Shown: positions 34,841-48,778, counted from the first letter of the stretch. The stretch is DNA of 64,000 nt from Rotaria socialis (GCA_905331475.1 CAJNYU010002561.1:1-64000); one strand, 5' to 3'. A program made the numbers and translations. The notes: generated by a model not told the origin, from the letters alone.

Positions 34841-35669
34841 ACTATCAGCTACAGTCCCTTTCTTTAGCGTCTGTTTAGTCTATTGATTGGACGGTTTGTT
34901 TTAATAACAAGTACAGCTAATCGTTCTATTGTCATAGATAAACCAATTCGAGTCTTGCTTAGGTATATCTAAAGAACAATAACAGAAGAAATTAAAGTAT
35001 AAAGGAAAACTCTGTCGGTCAGACATAGTCTCGAAATAGTTGTTATACATGCTAACAAATACTTGAAGATAAGCTTACAAGTCTATCGAAAAATTGCAAG
35101 CCCTATGATAATGTTGATTTTAATTTCTCTCGATGAATTAAACAAACTATTTTATTTACTCAAACTGATTTGTTAAACAAGTCTTTCTACTGTTAGTTGA
35201 ATTTATGTTGTTTTGCTTAAAAGTATGTAAATAAAAATACAGTCAAACAATATGTACCAATGCGAGATTGAAATACACTATCATGCATTTCGTACAGATA
35301 TTTTTGGAAATTCTTTAATTATCGCTAGTCGTATATCGACCACACTTCTTTTGGTTGTTGTTATTCATGAGCGTATTTGATCAAAAGTGAACTTTTTTCT
35401 TATATTTATTGAACACTTCGATGATGGCGCCATCATAAATATGATTCATTAATATAAAATATCATGTTACATTTATTTTAATTAAATCCTCGATTTAACC
35501 ATGTAAATAAGACATTATATTCTTTCTTCCTTTCACATTTGTTAGAGGATTTATAAATATACATTGTCGTCTCAAATTAGGCGCATCTCCTCAATTTGTC
35601 TCTTCTTCCTCCTTATCGCTCTCATCATTTCTATTCAATCAATTTGATTGAACAAACAGAGACGACTAT

Positions 35670-38600
35670 ATGTTAGTGATGCAATGCTTAGACATAGAAG
35701 AACAAAGGATTAACGATGTATATACAATTGATCGATGGTCGGATCGATTTCAGTCAGATATATCGATGAGTTCATCATCAGCAACAAGCTCTTCTCTGTC
35801 CTCGTTTTCGGATGAATTCGAATCTACTCTACCAGAACCACCTCCAGCACCACCACAACCACCCCCACCACCGCCTCCTCCTCCTCCGCATCCTCTTATC
35901 TCATCCATAAGCAAGTAAGTCATTCGAATACCTTCAATTTATCCATTGAATATTTTTTTTATAAATTATGTTAAATTTATTAGATCAATAAATGAATCTG
36001 TTAATAGAAAGAAAATTGTACATAAAGTTGAACCTGTATTCAATCATGATACGACGAAAATACGTATCTTTCTCGAAGATGGATCTTTGACTGAATATTC
36101 CATTAAGGAATCGACCACAGCAGAAGTACGAACACGACTTTTGAAAGTAAATATTTCAATTTAGTTTTTCTCTAACATTCTAGCAATTAGTAGAAGAAGT
36201 CATTCTTCGTCATGGTCTCGGCTCGAATATACGCCGATATCGATTAACATTAAGTGAAGCACGAGATGCTTCTTGGCGATCAATTCGATATATAAGACCA
36301 CAACAAAAATTAAAAGACGTGAGCATATTCATATTTGCTTTTTTTCTTTGTCATTATACAATTAAATGATCTGCAAAGGTATCACAATGGTCATGTATAA
36401 CACCAACAACATTATGCACGCTACGTGTTGTTATTGTTCCTTATCAAGCTGAATTATTAGCTGATACAGAACCAATTACATTCACTTATTTGTATAGACA
36501 AGTAAAATCAACAATAACAAGCAAATTTCGGTTATTTTCATATTTTATTGTTTTTGTTTTTCTTCGAAGAGCATCAATGATTATGTTCGAGAACGAGCTG
36601 GTAGTGAAATAAGCGTCGATACTGCTGTACAATTGACAGCACTGCTTATTCTTGACGAATCAATATGTACGGGAGTTCGAACAAATACTCTTGTCAAGTA
36701 TGTGCTTTTTAGTTATTTTAATGAATTCAAATAGAATAAAGACTAAAAGATAGGCGATCATGGCTATTACGACAATTGTTACCACGTTCATTACTAGATC
36801 AATTTTCTGTAAAACAATTAATTCATCGTGTTAAAGATCATCTTCATGTTACCAAGGATATGACTCAATTGAATGTTGCAAAACAATTTATACGTATATT
36901 CTCTGAAAATGCTCGATCATTCGGCGGAAAATTATTTCCTGTTAAATTTCCGGTGAATAATTTCTTTTTGCCAGCCATTCGAATGAAGTTTTATTTTCGA
37001 CTAGGATAAACATCGAGATTCAATCTTGCTTGTTGGAGCAAGACATCCAATTGCTATCCTTGACCAAGCCAGACGAATTCATTCACCTGTATGTTTTCAA
37101 TTTAAAAACGAAAGATTTTAATATTTCATATGTCAATGTGAGAACTAATTACTATAGATAGTTAGCGCTTGTTTGTGAAGCAAAACAGTGATAATCATAA
37201 ACGTGCTATAATACTAGAAGCAAGCAGAGAAAGAAGTATCTTAATCTCTATTAGCAAAGCCTATCAAAGCTTTAGAGTAGTAAATAATTCATATTTAGGG
37301 TGTAAGCATTGAATGTATGTGTGTGGTCGAAATTTGTATGGCAAATGGTTTTTCTTTTTGTAAAATTTATCAAAGAACTATCAATATGTATGCGTCGCGC
37401 GTCACTTGGCCTTGATAAGAGAGTAAAACTAACGATTAACTAGTTGATTGCTAAGGATTTGTTCTTTCTTAGAAACTAAATATGTGTATATTTGATTTCT
37501 GCCTCGTTCTATTACATGTGTGCATCTCTTTTGTTGTCTTAAAGATTGGCAACTATTCGTTCTTTCGTTTCTCTGCATCTATCAAGTCGGCATTCGTTCC
37601 TATTTTTTCACAGCCAAACAAGCATCGATACTGATTTAGATATTTTCTAGTTTTATTTCGTATTTCATAACACGTGAGGTTATGCTCGATATGTATAAGT
37701 TGCTGCATTGACATTCAACGTAATATATTTCATCGGGTAAACATGTCAAGTTTATCTCTCTTGTTAATCGAATATCTTCAGTATGGTAAAAAAAAGACTT
37801 ACCAGGGAAAATTTAGAAAGCATTAACAAGTATTCGGTTTATCGACTTTGGAGTGACGTGCCTGTATTGATGAAGTTCTACAGATAGTTAAAATTCAAGC
37901 TCGAGTATCAACGTTTTTAAGTAAACTGCTTCGTTTGTACATCTATTAGTATAGTAAACCTAGAAAAGATAAATCAAAACATTAATAGGTAACCTACAGT
38001 GTAAAATATAATGACGTCGTAAATAAGTTTGTTTGCTATATAAATATATAAAAATTAAAAGATTAACTTTTTCTATGGGATTTGACTGATTTCCTCCGAG
38101 TTATAAAACTCCTGTTATATTATCAAAAGCCTTTTCTTCGATACGAAAACTTATCCTTTAGGTTATACCACTTGTATCTACTTGGTCTCATTTATCTCGT
38201 GTTATTGTTAAACAATATCGAAATGGTGTAGCTATACGCTTACTGACAAATCCTCCTCGAGCCACTTCAGTCGATGATTCATCTATTCTTCAACAGGAAA
38301 TTTCGTTTTTAATTCATACAAATTTGCTTAATGATTTTATGGCATTCGTTGAAGGCTATTCACAGTTGGAATCATCAAATTTTCCAATAGCTATTGAACG
38401 TATATCACATAGAAGTAAATCACCAACATCAAGCACAAATAAATCTAAACTGACGAGTTGTGCAACTGAATATCAAAGTGAATCATTACATCGATCACCA
38501 TTTATACATCGTATACTGAGCAATCGAAAAAGTCATCGTACATACAGACTAAAAGAACAAAAGCAAGGTCCGCCACTGCCGAGTCCATCACTATTGGAAT

Positions 38601-40229
38601 TAACACGGCAATTTTTTACACGACATCCTCCTAAAACTGTCGAAATCGATGAACGAGAAACAATTTCGAATCTACCCAATCGTACAACACTTGTTACATG
38701 GCGTTCAATAGCAGATAATCAGACAACAACAACAACGCCACCACCCCCACCGATTTTCTATCGAACTGTCATTGATGTTAAACAAAAAGGTAGATGCATT
38801 TATTTATCAATAGTCGGGTATCCGTGTTCATTCTTTTTTTTTCTCTTCTTTTCGTATCATAGCCAAAGAACAAATGAAATATGTTATTGACGATGACGAA
38901 GACTATGATGGCGCACCTGATATAATCGGTATGCGACATCTTTTATTTTTCTCTGCAATCTGGATTTTGAAATGATTTCTTGTTCATTAAATTATTTTTG
39001 CGAACAAACTGAATTTATCAGCATTTCAATAGATGAATACCGGTAATAGCGACAGGTCGATATGTACACTACAAAAAAAATGTGCTATAAAGGATAGGAC
39101 TCTGAAAATATTCACAATAGACTATTGCCATTGAGAAATGTTGCTATAGAAGTTTTCGAAACAAAATTCTAAAATTTGTTTTTATAAAGTTTCAAAAATG
39201 ACAGAAGCGCAAATAGTTCACCAGATATTCTATTTCATCGATTGTACTTTTTTTTTATGACAATACATGATCATTCATCAACTATTTTAACGATAAGAAC
39301 AAAGCGACTTCGGTTTGAGTAGCATAACCGAAAAGATAAAAGATTCTTCTTTTCTTCTTCTTGAATAAATATCATTGAACATTGGTGCCTACTAAATGTT
39401 CTCTTTACTACAATAAATATTTGAATTTGGTTTAAACCAAATAAAAAGAATAGATTGATGTAATTATTTGACAAAGAACACTTCTTTTTCATTCTTGTAT
39501 ATTAGATTTAACAACATCGCGCGGTTACTATGGGACTGTTAGCTTTCCTATTCGACCACCATCATCATTCACTGATGGTCTTATGTTATCACAGATGACA
39601 AATCAATGCAACAATGAATATGACGATACCGATGGTATTGTTATATGGTCGCCATCAACAAAACAATTAACTGTTCATTATAATTCCTACAATAGTAATA
39701 ATAATAATAATAATAGAATCGGTCCTTCGCCTGTACTATCACATACAGATAGTACATGGAAACGAACATTAGATCGTATTCTTAAACGAACAAAATCAGG
39801 AAAAGGTTGTTTTTTCTCTTAACATTAACAATAATATATCGAACTTCTTCTTCAGAAATTCCACGCGTTACTACTCATCCATATGATTTCGGTGATGGAG
39901 AAGATTCAATGGCAACAACTCAAAATGGAAAGCATGTTCGTTGGATCGATAATGATGAATGTATCGTAAATGCGTGTCGTCGTTTTGTTGAATATTTAAA
40001 AATCTTTGTACAAAATGTTATTAATGATCAAAATGAAGAAATCTATTTGCAGAACTGTCAGAGATATTTAAATGAACTTAATTCTTTAATTGATTGTACA
40101 GAATTAAAAGAAGCATTTCAATATTCCGTCGAACTAGCAAATAAATATGAAAAAAATCAACTACTTCAACAACAAACATTTATTGCACAACTAATCTCTC
40201 GTACTATTCTATCTTCTTCATTATATTGA
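35670..40229 (+). CDS. FERM-domain protein, FRMPD-like
   Basis: Eleven exons (35670-35914, 35984-36146, 36184-36318, 36379-36501, 36570-36697, 36754-36952, 37005-37088, 38162-38789, 38863-38928, 39506-39805, 39856-40229) give 814 residues in one frame. A Ser-rich and polyproline head (P-rich at residues 55-75) is followed by a ubiquitin-like F1 lobe (KIRIFLEDGSLTEYSIKES). The F2 lobe contains YLYRQSINDYVRERAGSE and LLPRSLLDQFSVKQLIHRV, which resemble FRMPD1/3/4. An F3-like part is split by the 1073-base intron. The rest is disordered with a proline cluster and a C-terminal helical segment. No PDZ domain is seen, unlike FRMPD1, 3 and 4. Family members are cortical scaffolds. The stop lies only 176 bases before the start of the next gene. 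Confidence 0.75.
37089..38161 (+). other. Unusually long intron (1073 bases) of the FERM gene
   Basis: It is bounded by GTATGT and TTTAG and keeps frame. The other introns of this gene are 37-80 bases, apart from one of 577. No open frame or repeat was recognised inside it. Confidence 0.6.
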
Positions 40230-40405
40230 TAATACACTAATAAAAATTCACTTCTCATAACTATGTATATAGGTTATGTTGTTTTTTTACTCGTTTCTCA
40301 AACAAGAGAGAGAGAGAGAGAACAAGGTCACGAAGCGGTCATTGTGATTCTGTGTTGATCATCAGTTTCTATTTGAGCATTGAGTAGAAAGAAGAAAAAA
40401 ACAGG

Positions 40406-41713
40406 ATGGATAGTCAGTGGCATATTCGACAACAAGTAGAATTTTTGTCTTCACCTACATCGATTCACTATCATAGAATTGAAAAATATTCATCGATTGT
40501 TGATGGTGTTCGACGTATAAGACGGGTTTTAGGCGGTGATCATCAATCAGGTTTGATCTCTATTTTAATAAGAAAGAAAAAAGTAAGTTTATACTCTTGA
40601 TTTTCTTAGAGAATGAACGATTACTTCGAGCATGTTGCCGAAATGACATCGATGCTGTACGATGGTTGTTCGATAATATTGATACTGATTCATTAGATTT
40701 AAAAACAGGAATAAATCGATCAGCATTGCATGAAGCTGTTTTAAATCGTGATGGCCGACCCCTCGTTCGACTTCTATTTCAATATGGAGCTGATCCGAAA
40801 CAACGTGATTCATTAGGTTAGTTGATTTTTCAATGAAAAATTTATCTAAGAAATTATACCCTGCGAAATTATAGGTCGTACACCTATTCATTATGCAGCT
40901 AGTTGTGGTCATATAGATATAATGATTGATCTTATTGATTTTTCAAGAGTTTCAGTATCAACATTAATTGATATTGACGGTCGTTGTCCATTAATGTATG
41001 CTTGTGGTGAGGGTCACTTATATGTTTGTCAATGGTTAGTTGAACATGGATATGCTGATTATCATCGAAAAGATGATCGAGGTCGTTCGTGCATTGCTTA
41101 TGCATCTCGAGCTGGTCATGCTGAAATTGTCGAATGGTTTCTATCGATATTACCTCCAGAATCAACAAATACGGGATGGCATCCACTACATTATGCGTGT
41201 TCAGCTGGACATTTAGATGTTGTTAAAGTTCTTTTACAATACGATCAACATTGTGGACATGTTATAACACATAGTGGCCATTCTGCATTATTTATGGCCA
41301 TGCATTCAACTAAAAATACTATTGAAATGGTGAAATGCCTACTGGATTCGAATTCATCACTTGAATTAACATCACAAGATATTCACGATTTAGATTGTGA
41401 CAAATCCTTAATTCTCTTGTTTGCTCAACGTCGTCATTCGTTTTATTTTTTATTTGCAATTATTGAAAAAATGTATTATCCATTATCACTTATTCGTCTT
41501 CTGCTATTAAGTGAACATAACTATTGTAAAGAAGATCTACTCTCTATTTCTCAACATCAATCATTCATTAGTCAACATTTTCGAAATCCATTGAAGCTTA
41601 AACAAATTACGCGTTGTTTAATAAGAAAATCACTCGATAGAAGCAACAAAGTCGATCTACTAGAAATTAATCAAAACTTAAAAAAGTATCTTCGTTTTGA
41701 ATATTTCGATTAA
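40406..41713 (+). CDS. Ankyrin-repeat and SOCS-box (ASB-like) protein
   Basis: Three exons (40406-40550, 40610-40816, 40875-41713) give 396 residues. After a short head, five to six ankyrin repeats run from about residue 50 to 235; clear copies are SALHEAVLNRDGRPLVRLLF, TPIHYAASCGHIDIMIDLI, CPLMYACGEGHLYVCQWLV and HPLHYACSAGHLDVVKVLL. A helical region follows. The C-terminus has PLKLKQITRCLIRKSLDRS and LKKYLRFE, which fit the two halves of a SOCS box (leucine-rich BC-box helix, then a Cul-box tail). ASB proteins are substrate receptors of Cullin-5 ubiquitin ligases; the substrate is unknown. The head resembles no domain. Its TAA stop is immediately adjacent to the stop of the convergent GH31 gene, with no base between them. 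Confidence 0.8.
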
Positions 41714-44705
41714 TTATTTGTAAATAAATAAATTGCATTGTAATTGAGCTAATAGTACACCTTGAAGAGCTGGATCAAGATTTGTTATTTTATTTGCTAT
41801 TTCATTGCAAGCACCTGGCATACGTACTTGAAAAAATGCATTTAATTCATCAGTAGCTGTCGTAGGTGAATGTGTTATACGAAGACCAGTAGCAGCAGCA
41901 TCTAATAACAATGGATAATCATCCATATAGACTGTTTTTACACCCCATTCATAGTCAAGTTGTGCTTTTGCTGATTGACAACGAGCAAGAAGACCAACAA
42001 AAGCGGTAGGAACTTGAGACAGTAGCGGATGAGAGATACTTTCAGATAGTTGTATTTGAATTTGAAATGATTGTGATGTTGACATAGATTGTCGAATATA
42101 GATAACGATTGAAAGTGTCGAGCCATCATAAGTATAACCATTTGTTGTTCCATCTTGTCCGTTGATTAATTCATTGAAGGGTTCCATAGGAATCGGAACA
42201 TTATTTACAAGGACATTGGTCGCAGGAAAAATACCTCGAAGTTGAATTTCATATGTACGTGCTGTTGGAAAGGTCGAAAATGAACTTGTTGCTGCTGATA
42301 CAACTAACCGAAAAGAAGCAATTAGCATAATATTTTTTTTTCTCCTAGGAAAATAAACTTACTGAATTGTAATGTATCGCCTGTAATATTATAGTCGAAA
42401 CGTGTGACAGCATTGGTTGCATGAGTTGAATCTTGGTATGCAATGGTTGTTCCATCGTCATCATAGACATATCCTCGTCCTTTCGACGATCCACCAACAA
42501 GAGTATATAAAAGAAGACTTTGTGGAATTTGTTGGGCTCGGCCAATTCGATCTCGACTTGATCTTGGCTCAGGTAAAAGTGGAATAATGGAGCCTGCTTG
42601 TGCATAGGCTGGCATTTCATCAAGAGTAAACGATTTTGTCATCGATGACGAAGCAAGATCACCAGTAAAAAAATTTACCCATTCAGTATCAGGTGGAAAC
42701 CAGATAGGCCAATTTTCAACAAGACCTGTACTTGCATTGATTGGTTGTGATATGGGTGAAACAAAAATACTTTGACCAAAAAAATACTGATTTAAATATG
42801 AATAAGCTTGATCATATTCTGGATAGAAATAATAGAGAGGTAAAACCACGGATAGGCCCATATCGTAAGTACGTCTTGCAGCTGTATAAATATACGGAAT
42901 AAGTGCTTGCCGAAGTCGAGTAAATCGTGCTAAATTATTTTGATAGATCCAAGGAAATGTCCAAAGTCGTCGATCATTGTTTGCATTTTTAGTACAATGT
43001 GTTCTAAACATAGGTGAAAAAGCGCCCCATTGAAGCCAACGAGTGTAAAGTTCAGGATCGGGTTCTTGAGTGTGTCCACCGAGATCATGACTCCAGTATC
43101 CATAGCCAACATTTGCTGCTGTTGCTGTAAATCTTGGTTGAAATGAAAGTGTATCCCATGATGGTACAACATCACCGGAAAAGCCAACTTGATAACGATG
43201 ATTGCCAAGACCGCCCCAACGATGTAGTAGAGCGGGACGATTGTTTCCAAGATTGGGATCGGTAAAAAAGACATGATTTAACCAAAACGTTGGATTGGCA
43301 TAAGGTATATCATTCATCCAACCTTCTTCACCTTGTTGCCAATCTAACCACCATAGATCGATGCCAGCTTCTTGCAGAGCATGAAGAACAATATTAACCC
43401 AGGATGAAGCATATTTTTTATCGGTAACATTAAATGGAACGTAGTGACCGGTCGAAGGATCAATACCCATAGCTATAGCCATGTCTTTGTATTTTTCTTC
43501 CCACGGTTGAATACCTAAATGAATAGAATCGCGAATGAGTCGAGAAAAAAACAATCCCTGTTTAATTTACCTGATGCTGGATGAAGATTGAGGGTATTTT
43601 TGAGACCTAATTGTTTACACCATTGAAGAAATTTTTGATGATTCGGAAAAAGATGATCATCAAATGTAAAACCTGTCCAGCCAATATCTAATCCGGCTTG
43701 ATCTTTTGTACCGTTTGCAGTTAATTTATAAAATGTAATATGCCAATCCATATCGGTAACAAGTACATCTAATGGAACATCATGTTGAATATATTCAGTA
43801 ATAATTTGTCTTTCTTCATATTCAGCATAAGCCCAATAGCGACTAAAGAACACACCAAATATATAGCGAGGTGGCAGTGGGATCGATCCAGCAAGACGTG
43901 TAAACTCAAATAGGGCCTGTGAATATAATCGACCATGACCAAATAAATATAAATCTTGTTGAGATTGTGATGAATAGAAACACGATGATGGTGCTTCGAA
44001 ACAACAACCACGAAGTTCACATTCATGTCGATCGGTATTATTCGATGAACCACAACTTCGACGTTCTGCAGATGAAACGGCTTGACATTGTGTCGGATCA
44101 GGAATTGGATATCGTTTACTGACGATCCATGGCCATTGAACTTCATCGTCGAGTTGAGGTTGATGTGTATCATCGACTAAAGCATAGCCACGACGAGAAA
44201 TAACACCATAGGCACAATGAAGATCACTTCGATGTTGATTTTGACAATCCAACTCTAATTTTGAATCACGATTTCCGTCCAATGTTCGTAGTGTACCTAA
44301 AAGATTGCCATCATATTCTTCTCCAGGTACAGCATTCCAAGCAACGGTTTCTCCTGAAGTAATATTAACGCGAATAGTAACACGAATATTATGTTGATTG
44401 AATGTTGTTACAGCATTTCTCAAATATTCTACTGTAACAAAAGTCGTATCGATTCGTAAATGAGTATCGTTGCGCGTAACATTGAATAGAGGTGGAGTTG
44501 GTTGAATTTGACGCGATTGAACAAGCCAAGTTTTACCATCGAGAAATTCTTTTGTTGGCGACCATTCTAAACGAATAAGATATATGGACAAAATGGTAAA
44601 CCGAGCTTGGCCTTCATAGACGATTGTTGAAGGATCAGGAAATAAATTATCACTTGCAAATGCCGTAGCAAATAGAGTTGCACAAAGGACAAGCCACACT
44701 CCCAT
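41714..44705 (-). CDS. Secreted GH31 alpha-glucosidase with inserted trefoil domain
   Basis: Three exons (44705-43571, 43514-42363, 42303-41714) give 958 residues. Residues 1-17 form a signal peptide. An N-terminal beta domain contains GVISRRGYALVDDT. It is interrupted by a trefoil (P-type) domain at about residues 200-245, with six Cys including RHECELRGCCFEAP. It then resumes with LYLFGHGRLYSQAL. The catalytic barrel carries the nucleophile Asp436 in WWLDWQQGEE and the acid/base Asp493 in GFSGDVVPSWDTL. GH31 enzymes hydrolyse alpha-glucosides or related alpha-linked sugars; the exact substrate is not deducible. The segment VPLDVLVTDMDWH is typical of bacterial, plant and protist GH31 members rather than animal lysosomal or intestinal ones. 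A C-terminal beta-sandwich follows. Several N-glycosylation sequons are present, fitting an extracellular digestive enzyme. Confidence 0.85.
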
Positions 44706-45733
44706 GGTTGTGAAAGAGCGATAACACCTCGAAATGATTCTCGATAGGTAATATGCTACAGTTCTTATCAGGAGCGCTAGATAAAAATAATATTTACACG
44801 AGTCTGAATCTCTTGTTTTATTATATTTTTTTCACTGAAAAGGAAAATTATTATTATTGTTTACTCATAATAAAGTGTATAGATGTTTTATTAAAAATGA
44901 AACCTACGAAAATTATTTATATTAACAGTAAAGAAAATTTATATCCTATGATATCTAATAGAATGAAAGTTCCATAGAGTCCAATGTACTGATGAAACCA
45001 ATATGGAAGTATGCGTTGATTTAGAAGAAGAAATCACTCGCCAAAAGATAATTACCAAAATAGTCAACAGAACGCGTTCGACCTTTTCCCTTATTAAAGT
45101 AGGCGTATAACACCATATCTTATCATTATTATAAGGAATCATTTTTAAAAAGAAAGTCCAAGTTTAACCTGCCTCCCATATTTTAATTTAGTACATCATC
45201 AATATAAAGCTGATTAGTTAGAATATTTTTTCTTCATACTAAATGGATGAGACTTCAATATGCAAAATGTTAACCACTGATTTTTCATCAATCGTAATTC
45301 GACTAAAATATTAACATTTATTTGCGATTGTTCTTTTTGTATCTATCATCTTGTATAGTCGATATTACTTTTCTCAATCGTGATCAGTTGTCTTTATGAG
45401 CGTTAGTGGCGTCTAACTATGAAAAACTACGTCTCATATCATATTTTATATCATCTCTGTTTTATATCGAAGTTTGTCTCCAAAACATTATTAGATCATA
45501 ATTAAATAAGCAAGAAGGTTATAAATCACATTGTTACTGAGGTAGAGATCAATTTTATTTTATTGAAATAAACAAAATAGAATTATGTGTTTCCAAACTG
45601 ATAATAAAATTTTGAAATAAAAAAAAGCTTAGTCGCGAATTTCCAACTTGAATATAAAATATAATACGCCGAACAATAATAAATTTATGATTAGTTTTCA
45701 TTTCTGAAATGTTTTTTAGTTTTTTGCTTAATA
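44706..45733. other. Intergenic, no gene seen
   Basis: AT-rich. It contains the upstream region of the GH31 gene and the 3' region of the small minus-strand gene. Confidence 0.4.
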
Positions 45734-46113
45734 TTATCGGCGGTCCTTATACGGTCTTGTATACTTTCCGTAGCCTTGAGGTGAGCTATAATATGTAGAA
45801 CCATCTCTATTTTGGTAGTAGTAAGAACCGTCTCGGTTACTGTAGTGATATGTTCCTGAAAAGAAAATCGATCAAAATTAGTGTAGTAATATTTTTTGAC
45901 AACAACCAAGATGTTAGATAGACTTTGGTAATAAAAGTTTCATATCTGAATCTTGATGAATTTGATAAAGCAATATAACTTCTATTTCTGATGCTTGAGC
46001 ATATGTTCTTACGGCATACCTCCTCTCGCCGCTCCGTCGCCTCGGTGGTCATATTGATTACCATCTTTATTGGTACCACGTTGCCATGGAGTGTAGTTGC
46101 TATTTGAAGACAT
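45734..46113 (-). CDS. Small tyrosine/glycine-rich protein, 71 residues
   Basis: Two exons (46113-46020 and 45855-45734) separated by a 164-base intron with GTATGC and TTTTCAG ends. The exons sum to 216 bases, i.e. 71 codons plus TAA. It starts MSSNSNYTPWQ. It contains NRDGSYYYQNRDGSTYYSS, two tandem copies of an N/Q-x-DGS-x-YY unit, and ends in a basic tail (KYTRPYKDRR). There is no signal peptide or membrane segment. The protein is hydrophilic and predicted to be disordered. I do not know its function. Small proteins with DGSYYY-type repeats are, to my recollection, seen as uncharacterised proteins in fungi and some invertebrates; this is not checked. Confidence 0.65.
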
Positions 46114-48778
46114 GATGGTAGATTTTACACACAAAAATTAGGTTAGGTGTTGTTCGGATGTCTGTATTTTAAAGATACAATGACAAAAAAATAGAAAAGG
46201 TCGAGTAAATATACCAGCTATCAGCAGAAAACAACAAACGCAATAAGCTCGCGACATCGATGATAAGGTTCGTTTTCGAAAAGATTCTTTTTTTTGCAAA
46301 ACAAACAGACGAAAAAAAAAAGAATTTGCTATTAGCAAGTTACCGGTTAATTTTATTTCTCTCATGCTTTGAAACTTTGTAAAATTGAACAATACTATAG
46401 GCATATCATGACTTGCCTAATTCTAATTCTAAATATAAATGAGCTTCGCAGTGTATAAGATGAATTTGACTTTAAATAAAAAAAAGAACACATGCCAGCA
46501 CTTCTGTCTCTGCGACAAACAAAATGCCGAATTATAAATTTATGAATGGCAGAAATGTTTTTGCTTTTCTGCCGTAGTCATAAGAAACATGTCTCAGTTA
46601 CAGATGTGTGTGTAAATGACAGTGTGACGATTTCTGATAGAAGGAATGTAGTGCTGATGGGATTACATTTTATTCGATTATCAATGACATTAAAGTAAGA
46701 GCGATGTCCAACATAGGATGATGCAGTAAGATAACGTTAAACATTACCCATAAAATGCACTCCATTAGGACCGTTACAGGCAAGAGTTTTTTTCTGCTGG
46801 GCACCAGTGCTGGCATGTATTTTGTTGTTGGAAATCTCATTTCTATTTGAAGTTAAATTAAACAGCGAGGCGGTGGTATTGGAGTAAAAATTGTGAAAAA
46901 TCTCCAACGAACATATACAATATTATGTAGGTTTCTTATTGTTGTACATTTCTACAAGGTAAATCCTCAATGATGAGTTTTAAAGAAGTTTTTTTTATAT
47001 GTGATTCTTTAATCGCATAATTTTGTTTTTATTCATTTTCCACTGAACTTTTTTTCTAATTGTCGAAAAATTTTCGAAAATATTAAAATGACTTGCAAAT
47101 TATATCCTTGTAAAACGTGACAAGATAAATTTCATGCAAGTAGCATAGTTCATTATTAAATTTCGATTGATGTCTATTGATATTGAAACTATTTTCTTGA
47201 TTCACTTCATCGGCTGAAAAGCGAAAATTTTAATTATGAATGTCAAGCCTGCTATTTTTCTATTATGTTAGTAATGTGAATAATAAGCAACACTTTATTT
47301 GTTTCTTTGAAATAGATTTTAGTAAAAATATATTTCCTCGAATTTGATTCATTCACTACTTATTTAAATCAATTTCCGTTACTTAATGAATGAAAAGAAT
47401 CGATTAATTCTATCATTCAATTCTCTAGAAAAAAAAGCAACTGAAACACTGATCAGTGGGCTATCATTTCTAACAGAAGTGAATCATCTTTTGATAGACA
47501 AGTAGAAACACATCATCGCCAGGGCACATGTGATTTCTCTTTTCTTTCTGCTTAAAAACAGTGCTCGACAATATATATGTATTATACTATATGTATGTAT
47601 GTGTATTTAGATCAAGGCATTGTTTACATACAATGGCAATGTATGGAGAAAGCGTGAAATAATAACATATACCATATATCTATCCTATATCATTGTTAAA
47701 CCCTCGAATATTTGTCTTTTATCTTAGTTTGTCATTATGAATTAATCAACAGTGACTACCATATTCGTTTTTTTTTAATAAGATAATTCTAGAAGAAATT
47801 GTACTTGTTCCATCGAACTATTTTATCGTTCTTGTAGAATTCATCTCCTAAATATTTTAAAACGAACAAATAGAAATTATTTTTTTTCTCAGCTTGAAAT
47901 CATACATAGAACTCCTATCAATTACTATTAAATTGATTCGTCTGAACAAACAATAGATCTAATCAGATATTCGCTACATATAAAATATTTTTATTAGCAC
48001 TTTGATAAGATGAAAATGTGAGGATTTTTTGCATTAATAACCTATACTTATCGTAGAAAGCTTTTCTCTACCCAATACAGTCTATGATATGCTGAAATAC
48101 TGTTTATCAGAATCGTATGGATCGAATCCAATTTTATTCACTTGTCGATTGTGTTATTTATGCTTCGTTTTTACTATTAAAATGATTCATGTCGCCAAAA
48201 TCAAAACTCTACATGAATGAGCGAATAAAGCACTTTATCAATCGTTGTAGATTAATAAAATCGGATTCAAGTTAAGACTATTCGAACGTGTTAAAAATAA
48301 CAAAAAAACAATACAAGGGATATTTTTAATTTTGTTTTCTCTAATCGAAATATTTGGATCGTATTCATTAAAGACTTTCGAAACATCATATGATTCTCAT
48401 TATTTTTCGTGTTTTGTTTATCTATCAACAGAAAGCAGAGTAACAGAATAAAAATTAATTGTCATGAAAAATTACATACAACTTCATTATGGCTCAAAAT
48501 AGTCTCTATTTCCTATGTCTAATTTACTCAATATGAAACTTTATAATTAATATCGATTCGATCAACAGACGATGTCAAATTCTTTGCAATCGTTTTTCTC
48601 TTGATCATAAGCCTTAGTCAATGGTAATATCTAACTCAATCTTCGATGAATTTGAGATTACGTCAAAAACAGTAACATGTACACAAGACTAGCATTCATC
48701 AATAGGATACGAGTAAAAATTTGATTGATATTAATTTTCTTTAGTTCATTTTAAAATTATTTATTTGAATTCCTCGAA
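46114..48778. other. Gene-poor interval, 2.7 kb, nothing recognised
   Basis: AT-rich, with no domain-bearing open frame on either strand. A short (GTAT)n-like run lies near 47590-47606. The minus-strand open frame at 46138-46404 looks random. Confidence 0.4.

Noticed and set aside
40306..40321. GA microsatellite between the FERM and ASB genes
   Set aside because: A simple short repeat, not evidence of a regulatory element by itself.
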